A stretch of 13,191 nt of DNA. Source: an uncultured Roseiflexaceae bacterium (GTDB lineage: Bacteria > Chloroflexota > Chloroflexia > Chloroflexales > Roseiflexaceae). The stretch lies in NCBI GenBank assembly GCA_937974195.1, contig CALJIC010000081.1, forward strand, positions 1 to 13,191, given 5' to 3'. Below are positions 1 to 6,586 of this stretch, piece by piece (positions within the stretch are counted from its first letter, which is position 1; each line of letters starts with the position of its first letter). The notes below the pieces were generated by a model. It saw nothing but the letters and a program-made list of their open reading frames with translations. It had not been told where the DNA came from and did no database searches. Both the position numbers and the translations under genes were made by a program.

Positions 1-252
1 CAGTCTCGAGCCGCGCACGATGCTGCAGGCGTTCGCGATTACGCGCAGCACCGGCCGGAAGCCTTTGCCGCTGACGATATCCACAACTGAGGCCAGATCC
101 GCGGGGAGGTTGCCTGAATCAGTGCCTTCGTGACGCAGCCTGTCGGGCAACCCTTCCAGCAGGGCATCGCGAACGGATGCATCGAGGGGATCCGTGACCT
201 GCGCGAGGAGTGCGATCAGGCGGTCGCGTTCTTCGGGATGCAGGACGGGCAT
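1..252 (-). CDS. N-terminal part of a protein with an effector-associated (death-like) domain, partial
   Basis: The minus-strand frame opens with ATG at 252-250 and stays open for 84 codons to the window edge, so the gene is cut off there. An in-frame TGA lies seven codons upstream of the ATG, which limits the start. The residues form a compact helical domain: a first helix 'EERDRLIALLAQV', then 'DALLEGLPDRLR', then 'ADLASVVDIVSGKGFRPVLR', then 'VIANACSIVRGSRL'. The order (helix, RDALLxGLP, a short linker, ADLxxVVD, PVLRVIxNA) resembles the effector-associated domains, especially EAD2-like ones, found at the ends of caspase-like, CHAT, TIR, trypsin and STAND-NTPase proteins. In those families the domain is a homotypic adaptor that links a sensor to an effector. 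The catalytic part is outside the window, so the effector type is unknown. No clear Shine-Dalgarno precedes the ATG. Family recognition is by eye and moderately sure. Confidence 0.55.
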   Translation of the reverse strand, partial: MPVLHPEERDRLIALLAQVTDPLDASVRDALLEGLPDRLRHEGTDSGNLPADLASVVDIVSGKGFRPVLRVIANACSIVRGSRL

Positions 253-373
253 GGCGGCGCCATCAGCAACTCAACGCGCGCAACCCACCGTGCGAGAAAG
301 CACGTGCGCGTCGCGCACAATCAAAGACCAGCGCAGGGCCCGCTCCCGAGCAAGCGGGCTTTGCGCTGCAACG

Positions 374-382
374 AGTATAGCA
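374..382 (-). promoter_or_regulatory. Extended -10 promoter for the left-edge gene
   Basis: On the minus strand the sequence reads TGCTATACT, a perfect extended -10 (TG-n-TATACT). No good -35 is visible 16-18 bp upstream, as is common for extended -10 promoters. Transcription would start near 367, leaving a leader of about 115 nt before the ATG at 252. The same TGCTATACT occurs on the plus strand at 6530-6538 in front of the antirepressor operon. Confidence 0.4.
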
Positions 383-475
383 TGCGCCCGCACAGGAGGG
401 GATTCCCTAGCTCCGTACAAAAGGGCCAGGGAGGCACGTTTTGTTGAGTTGGCGAAGGCAGGGGAAGCGAGGGTT

Positions 476-514
476 GAAGGGAGCACAGCGATGGTTTCTG
501 TCACTGTTCCCTTC
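476..514 (-). terminator. Hairpin just downstream of dnaE2, possible terminator
   Basis: GAAGGGA (476-482) pairs with TCCCTTC (508-514), and ACAG (485-488) pairs with CTGT (504-507). This gives an 11-bp stem with a 2-nt bulge and a 15-nt loop, starting 12 nt after the dnaE2 stop. No T tract follows on the minus strand, so it may be a weak or factor-dependent terminator or an mRNA-end hairpin. The rest of the 253-526 gap shows only the promoter of the left-edge gene. Confidence 0.3.
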
Positions 515-526
515 CCTCCCACTCCC

Positions 527-3525
527 TCAGTGAGGCGTGAGCCGTGTTGCGACGAGGTTCACCACCTCGCCCTCACGCTGCACGATGCCCTCGACCGTGA
601 GCAGGCGCCCGGTCCGCCGCTCGCGGTACAGCGGCACCAGGTGGGGGCGGATGATGACGTTGATGAACCCCTCCTCGTCCTCGAGCGTCAGGAAGTGGTA
701 GCCCTTCGCCGCCGGCGGCGCCTGGTGGACCACCACCGTGCCGGCCACCTTCGCGCGCTGCCCGGCCGGCAGCTGTCCCAGCGACGTACTGCCGGTATAC
801 CCCCGCGCCGTGAGCGCCTCGCGCCAGCGCGCCAGCACGTGCTCGCCGGTCGAGACGCCGAGCAGCGCCATCTGCAGCGCCTGCTGCTCGCCGGCACTCA
901 GCGGAGGCAGCTCCACCGGACTGCCGGGGATCGGCAGGTCCAACTCGTCCGCCTCGTACCGCAGCGTCCCGAGCTGCCAGACCAGCTGCCGCCGCTCCAC
1001 TCCCCAGCCGTCGCACGCGCCGGCCAGGATCAGCGTCTCAACCAGCGGCTTCGGCAGCCGCGTCCGCCGGCACAGGTCGGCCAGGTCCGCAAACGGGCGC
1101 GCGCGCCGCGCCGTGAGGATGCGCTCGACGCCCGCCTCGCCCAGCCCTGCGACATAGTTCAGCCCGAGCCGCACCGCGCCACCCTCCAGCGTGCAGCGCG
1201 CCTCGCTCGCCTGGATGTCGAGCGGTGTCACGCGCACCCCGTGCCGCCTGGCGTCTCGCACCAGCACCGCCGGCGGCCAGAAGCCCATCGGCTGGTTGTT
1301 CAGCAGCCCGACCAGCAGCGCCGCCGGGTGGTAGCGCTTGAGATAGGCCGACTGATAGACGATCACCGCAAACGCCGCCGCGTGGCTCTTGGGGAACGAG
1401 TAACCGCCGAAGGCTTCGAGCTGCCCGAACACCGCGCTTGCCGTCGCCTCCGAAACGCCCCTCGCCCTGGCGCCGGCCACAAACGCCTCGCGGAACGGCG
1501 CGATCGCCTCCGGCCCCTTGCCGGAACCGAGCGCGCGCCTGAGCCGCTCGCCCTCGCCCGGCGTCAGACCCGCCAGGTCCCGCGCCACCGTGAGCACCTG
1601 CTCCTGGAACAGGATGACCCCAGCGTCTCCGCAAGCGCCCGCTTCAGGCGCGGGTGGGCGTAGGTCACCGGCTCGATGCCCATGCGGCGTCTGAGATAGG
1701 GGTGGACCATCTCGCCCTGGAGCGGGCCAGGGCGGATCAGCGAGATCGCTACCATCAGATCGGCAAAGCAGGCCGGCTTCAGCTTCGGCAGCACCTGCGC
1801 CTGCGCCCGGCTCTCGACCTGGAACACGCCGATCGTGTCGGCCGCGGCAATCATCTGGTAGATCTGCGGGTCGTCGAGCGTGAGCCGGTCGAGGTCGAAG
1901 GCCGGGTCAGCCGTCGCGCGCACCAGCGCCTCGGCCTCCGTCAGCGCGGAGAGCATCCGGAGCCCGAGCAGGTCGATCTTGACCAGCCCCACCTCCTCCA
2001 GCATCGTCTTGTCCCACTGCACGACCACCCGGCCCGGCATCGCCGCCGGCTCGACCGGCACGCGCGTCGCGAGCGGCGCGCGGGTCAGCAGCATCCCGCC
2101 GTTGTGCTGTCCGAGGTGGCGCGGCAGCGCCTCGAGCTGCCGGCACAGCTCGGCCGCCAGCGCGCGGGTGGGGTCGTCCGCGTGGTCGCCGGGCGTGAGC
2201 AGGTGCTCGCTCGTCAGGTCGAGGACGCGGGCGACATCGCGCAGCGCCGCGCGCTTGCCAAAGGTCGAGAACGTGCAGGCCATCGCCGCGTGCGCCTCCC
2301 CGTAGGTGCGGAACACGTACTGGATCACCTCCTCGCGCCGGTCGGCGGCGATGTCGAGGTCGATGTCGGGCAGCGCCGGGCGCTCGTGCGACAGGAAGCG
2401 CTCGAACACCAGGTCGTGTGCCAGGGGGTCGATCGGGCTGATGTCGAGCAGGTAGGCGACGAGCGAGCCCGCGGCGCTCCCCCGCCCCTGGCAGCGGATG
2501 CCCCGGCTCCTCGCCTCGCGCACGATGTCCCACACGATCAGGAAGTAGTTGCTGAGCTGCGCCTCGGCGATCACGCGCAGCTCGTAGGCCAGCTGCCGGC
2601 AGGCGCGCTCGCTTCCGCCGGGGTAGCGGCAGCGCAGTGCATCGGCGCACAGGCGCGCCAGGTAGCCATCGGCGTCGTAGCCGGGTGGCGTCGGGAAGCG
2701 CGGCAGATCCTGCAGCCCGTAGGCGAGGCGGTAGCCGCACTGCTCGGCGACACGGAGCGTGTTCGTCAGCAGCTCAGGGTGGTCGGCGAACAGCGGGCGC
2801 AGGCGCCCGCCGCTCTTCAGGTAGTACTCGGAGTTCGCCCGCAGGCGCGAGCCGGCGGCGTCGAGCGAGGTACGCAGACGGATGGCGGTCAGCACGTCGT
2901 GGAGGGGCTGCTGCTCGCGCCGGGCGTAGTGGACGTTGTTGGTGGCGACGGCGGTGAGGCGCAGGTGGGCAGCCAGGTCGAGCAGGTGGCGCGCGAGCAG
3001 GCCGTCGCCCGGGTGCAGGTGGTGCTGGACCTCGATCACCGTGTGGTCCTGGCCAAAGCGGTCGCGCAGCCAGCGCGCCGCCCGCTCCGCGCGTCCCATG
3101 TCGAGGCGCTGGATGGCGGCGGCGACCGGTCCTCTCCGGCACCCCGTGAGGCAGATCAGCCCGCCGGTGTGCTCGGCGAGCGTGTCCCACGGGAGCGCCG
3201 CCTCGCCCTTCGGCGCGCGCGCCTGGCCGTGGCTGATGAGCTGGCAGAGGTTCTGCCAGCCGGAGGCATCTCTGACCAGCAGCGTCAGGTGGGAGCCGCC
3301 CACCATCGTCACCTCCGTGCCCAGGATGGGATGGATGCCCCGCGCCTCGGCCGCCCGGACGAACGGGACGGCGCCGGAGAGGGTGTCGTGGTCGGTGAGC
3401 GCGAGCGCCTGCATGCCGAGGTCGGCCGCCCGGTCGACGAGCTCGTCGGGGAGCGACGCGCCGTCGCAGAGGCTGTAGGCGGAGTGGCAGTGCAGCTCGA
3501 CATACGGGGTGGTCCAGTCAGTCAT
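527..3525 (-). CDS. dnaE2: Error-prone DNA polymerase III alpha subunit DnaE2 (ImuC), broken by a 1-nt frameshift
   Basis: DnaE2 is the C-family polymerase that performs SOS mutagenic translesion synthesis together with ImuA and ImuB. The N-terminal PHP domain is clear: 'YVELHCHSAYSL' (H12, H14) and 'LALTDHDTL' (D45-D47). A typical GRGSAAGSLVAYLL stretch follows at 347-360. The catalytic aspartates are in 'LPDIDLDI' (D387, D389) and 'VKIDLLGL' (D518). Frame 1 reads correctly to 'LAETLG' at residue 636. The next codons, which should read GVILFQEQV, are in the neighbouring frame. One base is missing at the G run on the minus strand (plus 1618-1621). The second half then runs intact through the helix-hairpin-helix region to the C-terminal OB fold ('KGYHFLTLEDEEGFINVIIR'), stopping at 527-529. 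The repaired product would be about 999 residues, close to family length. If the shift is real, frame 1 ends at 1564 after a 17-residue wrong tail, and a possible internal GTG at 1597 could start the C-terminal part. The start ATG overlaps the upstream stop by 8 nt, indicating coupling. Confidence 0.93.
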
Positions 3526-3772
3526 ACAGGCGCTGGAGCCGCCACAGGCCGCTCCGCACGTCGTGGTAGAGCAGGAGGAGCTGGCCGCCGGCCGTGATCA
3601 CCTGGAAGTACTCGCGCCAGGCGCGTCTCCGCCACCAGCCCTCGTCGACCCGCCAGCGCTCGACGACGCGCGCGACCGGCAGGCGCCGGCCCTGGATGCT
3701 GACGGCGACGGGTGTGGCGAGCGCGTCGCAGGTCACCTCGATCGGCAGCCCGTGTGGCCAGAAGCGCGTCAT
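3518..3772 (-). CDS. DUF6504-like small mutasome-operon protein
   Basis: This 84-residue protein sits between imuB and dnaE2. It overlaps imuB by 4 nt (ATGA) and dnaE2 by 8 nt (ATGACTGA), so it is translationally coupled to both. It begins with a short 'HGLPIEVTCDALATPVAVSI' strand region. A tryptophan-rich centre follows ('VVERWRVDEGWWRRRAWREY'), and it ends 'LLLYHDVRSGLWRLQRLYD'. The pattern of a WR-linker-WW-REYF/Y core followed by a hydrophobic strand and a final W-x-L-x-R-x-x-D is that of DUF6504. That uncharacterised family is repeatedly found beside imuB and dnaE2 in Actinobacteria, Chloroflexota and Deinococci. No catalytic motif, signal peptide or membrane segment is visible. Its role is unknown; the position suggests an accessory or assembly factor of the mutasome. 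Family assignment is from memory of the pattern. Confidence 0.75.
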   Translation of the reverse strand: MTRFWPHGLPIEVTCDALATPVAVSIQGRRLPVARVVERWRVDEGWWRRRAWREYFQVITAGGQLLLLYHDVRSGLWRLQRLYD

Positions 3773-4956
3773 CGCTCCTCCCGTCGGGCGAGGCGCACGC
3801 GCTGCTCGAGGCAGCGGGCATCGGGCCTGGCGAGGGTGGCGCGCAGGAACTGAGCGCCGTGCTTCGCCGCCAGGCGTGTGAGCGTCTGCTCCAGCCGTGC
3901 GGCGTGCGTGACCTCGGGCGCGAACAGCTCGTGCTGTGTCGCCATCAGCGCGGCCGGCTCCAGCGTGACCGTGAGCGATTCGCAGGCATCCCGGAGATCG
4001 AGGCCTCGCAGGAGCGCCAACAGGAGCGCCTGCAGGCGGGCCGGGTCGCTCGCCGGCTCGGCGAGTGTGCGGCTGGCTGCGACAGGCGGGCCGTGCGCCG
4101 GCGTCAGGGAGAGCGTGAGACGGCGTGCGGCCTGGCCGCGGTGGAGGAGGTGGTGGGCGAGGCGCTCCGCAAGCCGGGCAAGCGCAGCAGCCAGCACGTG
4201 CGCATCGGTGACCGGACCTGCGAAGCGCCGCCCGGCGACGAGGGGCGGGGTGTCTGGCGGTGCGGCGAACGGGAGCGGGTCGCGCCCGTGTGCGAGCTCG
4301 AACAACATGCGGCCGGCGCGGCCGAACTGGGCTTCGAGCGCATCACACGGGAGGCGGGTGACGGCGCCGATGGTGCGCAGGCCGAACTGCTGGAGGCGCC
4401 AGACGAGCGCCTCATCGATCGGGAGCAGGTCGAGGGGGCGTGGGGCGAGCCAGGCCGCCTCCATCCCGGGCGACACGATCTCGGGCTCGCCCGCCGTTGC
4501 CACCCGGGCGGCGAGCTGGGCGACGGTTGGGCGGGTCGCAAGCCCGACAGAGGGGACGACTCCGAGCCGCCGGCGCACGCGCTCCGCGAGCAGGTGAGCG
4601 ATCTGCGTGAGGTGAGATGCGCCGGGGTGCCCGAGGTCGACGGCGAGCGCGACGTCGGGGGGAGGGGCGAGAAGGGCAACGCGCGGGCTGAGGGTGCCGA
4701 GTGCAGCGCGCAGGTCGAACAGCGCGGCCTGATCGCGCTCGGGCTCGTGCGGATGCACGAGCGCGTCCGGACAGCGGAGCCGCGCCCGGTGGAGCGCGAG
4801 GCCCGGCGTCACGGCCGGATCACTGGCGGCGACGACGACCGCCTGCCCGTCGTGCTCGGCGATGAGCAGGAGTGGACGGTGTGCGCGGTGTGGGGAGTCG
4901 CGCCGCGCGACGGCGATCGGGAACGAGGCGATGTGAACGACTGCGATCCAGGTCAT
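3769..4956 (-). CDS. imuB: ImuB, inactive Y-family polymerase-like mutasome adaptor
   Basis: ImuB is a Y-family-fold protein that bridges DnaE2 and ImuA to the beta sliding clamp. The start is the ATG at 4956, which overlaps the imuA stop as ATGA; this gives 395 residues. An ATG further upstream would add 32 unlikely residues inside imuA. The palm begins 'MTWIAVVHIASFPIAVARRD', where active Y-family enzymes have an aspartate-rich D-x-D-x-F motif; here it is H-I-A-S-F. The second acidic motif (usually SxDE) is replaced by 'LAVDLGH' near residue 106. These losses fit a non-catalytic adaptor. 'PSVGLATRPTVAQLAAR' (135-151) is the conserved palm end. A thumb HhH follows at 'LLPIDEALVWRLQQFGLRTI' (177-196). 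The C-terminal part holds QHELF (341-345), which resembles a clamp-binding QLxLF motif. It lies second in the operon. Confidence 0.88.
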   Translation of the reverse strand: MTWIAVVHIASFPIAVARRDSPHRAHRPLLLIAEHDGQAVVVAASDPAVTPGLALHRARLRCPDALVHPHEPERDQAALFDLRAALGTLSPRVALLAPPPDVALAVDLGHPGASHLTQIAHLLAERVRRRLGVVPSVGLATRPTVAQLAARVATAGEPEIVSPGMEAAWLAPRPLDLLPIDEALVWRLQQFGLRTIGAVTRLPCDALEAQFGRAGRMLFELAHGRDPLPFAAPPDTPPLVAGRRFAGPVTDAHVLAAALARLAERLAHHLLHRGQAARRLTLSLTPAHGPPVAASRTLAEPASDPARLQALLLALLRGLDLRDACESLTVTLEPAALMATQHELFAPEVTHAARLEQTLTRLAAKHGAQFLRATLARPDARCLEQRVRLARREER

Positions 4957-5723
4957 ATGAACTCCCAGTCGGCTGGAAACGTGAGCGGTAGTACGGTGGC
5001 CGCGCCATCCGTCCCGCCGCGGCGCTTCAGGACGGTGATCCGCACGGAGCACGCCGGAGCTGCGCCGTTGTCCTCCCAGGTCTGGCGGGCGACGTGCAGG
5101 CGCAGCGCGGCCGGCTGCGCGAGCGGGGAGTGCAGCGCGTCATCGTGTCCGCGTGCGCGGGCGGCCGGGAGCGGCGTCAGGGCGAGGAGCGCGCCGGGGT
5201 GAGGCGCGATAGCCGCCAGCAGGCGCCGGAGCGCGGGGGAAGCGAGCGCGCGCTCGCCGGCTGCGCGTGTGCGGGCGAGGGCGTCGATGACGACCAGCCC
5301 CACGCCGCCACTCGTCAGCAGCGCCTCCGCGAGCTCGAGTGCGTCGATGACCCCGGGGGGCCGCACGAGCAGGAGGGCGGGCAGATCGACGCCGCAGGCG
5401 GCGGCGTAGGCGGCGTCGAACGTGGCGCGCAGATCGAACCAGGCGGCGAGCTCGCCGCGGGCCTGGGTATGGGCGAGGGCCATGAGCGCGATGGTGGTCA
5501 TCCCGGAGGTGGGGGTGCCGAGGAACTCGGTGAGGCGGCCGCGGGGGAGGCCGCCGTGGAGCAGGGCATCAAGCGGCAGCAGACCGGTCGGAAGCGCCGG
5601 CGACGGGGCGATACGGCCGGCGCCCCACGTGAGCGCGCGCAAGCCCCAGCGGCGCTGGGCAGCTGCGATGAGGCCGGCGAGCGGGTTCTGGCGCCGGTCT
5701 GATGCCTGTTCGTGATCTGGCAC
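4953..5723 (-). CDS. imuA: ImuA, RecA-like mutasome protein
   Basis: ImuA is a RecA-fold accessory protein of the DnaE2 mutasome. I chose the GTG at 5723 because AGGAGG lies 6 nt upstream; a GTG at 5744 is in frame but has no such site. The product is 256 residues. The RecA core begins 'LPTGLLPLDALLHGGLPRGR', followed by a P-loop-like 'GTPTSGMTTIALMAL' (about 69-83). The Walker A lysine expected in GxxxxGKT is methionine here, so ATP hydrolysis is doubtful. A Walker B-like strand, 'GLVVIDALART', follows at about 142-152. The C-terminal end 'CSVRITVLKRRGG' resembles the RecA-core strand seen in the family. The stop overlaps imuB by 4 nt. It is the first gene of the operon, with a LexA-like box about 28 nt upstream of the start. 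Confidence 0.82.
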   Translation of the reverse strand: MPDHEQASDRRQNPLAGLIAAAQRRWGLRALTWGAGRIAPSPALPTGLLPLDALLHGGLPRGRLTEFLGTPTSGMTTIALMALAHTQARGELAAWFDLRATFDAAYAAACGVDLPALLLVRPPGVIDALELAEALLTSGGVGLVVIDALARTRAAGERALASPALRRLLAAIAPHPGALLALTPLPAARARGHDDALHSPLAQPAALRLHVARQTWEDNGAAPACSVRITVLKRRGGTDGAATVLPLTFPADWEFI

Positions 5724-5750
5724 CCGCACCCTCCTGGACACCACCCGGAG

Positions 5751-5776
5751 CGAACAAACGTGCGGATGCTATCCTA
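5751..5776 (-). promoter_or_regulatory. LexA-like (SOS) box and promoter of the mutasome operon
   Basis: CGAACAAACGTGCG (5751-5764) matches the CGAAC-N4-GTTCG LexA operator typical of Gram-positive lineages, with one mismatch in the right half (GTGCG). On the minus strand a TAGGAT -10-like hexamer lies at 5776-5771, which puts the box at the transcription start. On the plus strand the same region reads TGCTATCCT (5767-5775), an extended -10 pointing the other way, so the box could control a divergent transcript as well. SOS control of imuA-imuB-dnaE2 is well established in other bacteria; its use here is inferred from the sequence. Confidence 0.6.
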
Positions 5777-5817
5777 GTCGAGGTTCGCGTCTGCGAAGAT
5801 GACGGGAAGGTGACAGC

Positions 5818-5910
5818 GTGGGAAACCGCGTGTCGGTCGTATGGGGCGCCGTCGTGATCTGGGTATGGAAAACCGGGGTGACACCGGCCGTCATCCGGCT
5901 ATCGTTCTAG
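5818..5910 (+). CDS. Possible 30-residue hydrophobic peptide divergent from the mutasome operon
   Basis: A GTG at 5818 is preceded by GGGAAGG at 5804-5810 (7-nt spacing) and opens a 30-codon frame ending in TAG. The peptide has a tryptophan- and valine-rich core ('VSVVWGAVVIWVW') long enough for a short membrane segment. The plus-strand extended -10 at 5767-5775 overlaps the LexA-like box, so a transcript from it would be SOS-controlled, as for TisB-type peptides elsewhere. No homologue is recognised and the frame is short, so chance is a real alternative. Confidence 0.18.
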   Translation: MGNRVSVVWGAVVIWVWKTGVTPAVIRLSF

Positions 5911-6298
5911 ACTCGGCGCCTGCGAGTGGCTCTTGATGTGGCGACGCGGCTCCTGGAAGCGACATCGCTGAGGGTACTGCCAGTCGAGTTCAGGGGTGGG
6001 TGTCGTGTACCCCACCGCGCCGTATGCGTTTAGCAGGCGGTCTCCGGCGGAGGTGTTTATGCATGTGTAGCTCGGCATAGTCTGTGAGAAAGAGCAGACA
6101 GCACAAGCATGACGAGTTGGAGGAGTTGGCCTGAGAGGACAAAAGGGATTGCCATATGACGACCCCTTTTGTCCTCTCAGGCCAAGGTCGTTACTCACCA
6201 GGACTCCTTTCAGGATGTTGCCGGGCTGGAGGGCGCGCGGAGGAATGAAAGGTGCACCACACGATGTCTCCACACACTCAGGATAGGCGGCGCGCAAT
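5911..6298 (-). other. Gene-poor stretch with a possible decayed minus-strand coding end
   Basis: No intact gene is supported. On the minus strand, the frame ending in TAG at 5901-5899 has coding-like third-position GC over its last 55 or so codons (for example 'LDWQYPQRCRFQEPRRHIKS'). It also shows a CxxC ('HACAVC') further upstream. It could be the C-terminus of a lost gene, perhaps a transposon-associated protein, but I cannot identify it. The same frame runs through the 60-bp inverted repeat at 6126-6185, so it is not a continuous gene. GGTGGG...CCCACC near 5995-6020 is a further small hairpin. Confidence 0.2.
6126..6185. repeat. 22-bp perfect inverted repeat, 16-nt spacer
   Basis: TTGGCCTGAGAGGACAAAAG plus two more bases (6126-6147) is perfectly complementary to 6164-6185. 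The 16-nt spacer includes CATATG. Each arm contains a TGGCC/TGTCC-N5-GGACA/GGCCA half-palindrome, related to the operator-like sites at 6470-6484 and 6545-6559. As RNA it would be a 22-bp hairpin. Its right half is part of a 34-bp repeat that returns exactly 300 bp downstream. Confidence 0.85.
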
Positions 6299-6442
6299 GT
6301 GCTGTTGGTGAGCCAATCGCTCATCTGTGCTCTACCTCAGCTCGCACACCTGAAGTTGCAACCGGCACCCGAACAGGCCGATGCGCACAAGCGCATGCTT
6401 CAGGCCGCCAATGTCGCCTGCACCTCCATCAGCGATAGGGAG
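6299..6442 (+). pseudogene. N-terminal remnant of a TnpB (IS200/IS605 OrfB) nuclease
   Basis: The frame reads 'LAHLKLQPAPEQADAHKRML' and then 'QAANVACTSISDRE'. This matches the start of TnpB proteins: a short strand ending LKLQPTPEQ, a helix, then N-A-A-C-x-x-I-S-E/D. TnpB is the RNA-guided nuclease carried by IS200/IS605 elements. The remnant stops matching after 'ISDRE' at about 6440, exactly where the 26-bp palindrome begins. The remaining 350 or so residues of a full TnpB, with the RuvC and zinc-finger parts, are absent. No TnpA (Y1 transposase) is seen next to it. A possible GTG start is at 6299 but the true start is not clear. Confidence 0.6.
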
Positions 6443-6468
6443 AAGGAGTCGTCATATGACGACTCCTT
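6443..6468. repeat. 26-bp perfect palindrome within a 34-bp repeat
   Basis: AAGGAGTCGTCAT and its complement form an uninterrupted 26-bp palindrome centred on CATATG, followed by TTG. As RNA it would be an 11-bp stem with an ATAT loop and a short T run, so it could act as a weak terminator upstream of the antirepressor promoter. The region 6453-6486 matches 6153-6186 at 30 of 34 positions (shared CATATGACGAC, CCTTTTGTCC and CAAG). Confidence 0.85.
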
Positions 6469-6469
6469 T

Positions 6470-6484
6470 TGTCCACTCTGGACA
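6470..6484. promoter_or_regulatory. Operator-like site TGTCC-N5-GGACA, upstream copy
   Basis: TGTCCACTCTGGACA is a perfect 5-bp dyad with a 5-nt spacer; the arms extend to 6 bp (TTGTCC/GGACAA). It lies 25 bp upstream of the -35 hexamer of the antirepressor promoter. An identical dyad with a different spacer lies at the start site, 75 bp further on, so the two sites bracket the promoter. Confidence 0.5.
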
Positions 6485-6508
6485 AGAAGAGTGGTCTAGC
6501 ACCCCGAA

Positions 6509-6538
6509 TCGACAATACGAACATTTGTATGCTATACT
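6509..6538 (+). promoter_or_regulatory. Strong promoter of the antirepressor-XRE operon
   Basis: The -35 is TCGACA (6509-6514, five of six to TTGACA). The spacer is 18 bp, and the -10 is TATACT (6533-6538) preceded by TGC, an extended -10. Transcription should start near 6545, inside the second operator-like site, leaving a leader of about 42 nt before the ATG at 6587. Confidence 0.7.
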
Positions 6539-6544
6539 CACTCG

Positions 6545-6559
6545 TGTCCACAGAGGACA
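6545..6559. promoter_or_regulatory. Operator-like site TGTCC-N5-GGACA at the start point
   Basis: TGTCCACAGAGGACA has the same arms as the site at 6470-6484 with a different spacer. It overlaps the expected transcription start, so a bound protein would block initiation. The likeliest ligand is the XRE-type regulator encoded second in the same operon; this is an inference. Confidence 0.5.
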
Positions 6560-6586
6560 ACCTCTCCTACAGCGCTGGAGGTCAGC

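Noticed and set aside
194..1663. Long plus-strand open frame opposite dnaE2 (489 codons)
   Set aside because: It is the complement of dnaE2, very arginine-rich with no recognisable motif, as expected for antisense frames in GC-rich DNA. The same holds for the long plus-strand frames at 1654-3597 and 3712-5202.
5899..6324. Minus-strand frame of 141 codons
   Set aside because: It runs straight through the 60-bp inverted repeat and has an odd composition. Only its last third looks coding-like, so I treat it as a possible remnant rather than a gene.
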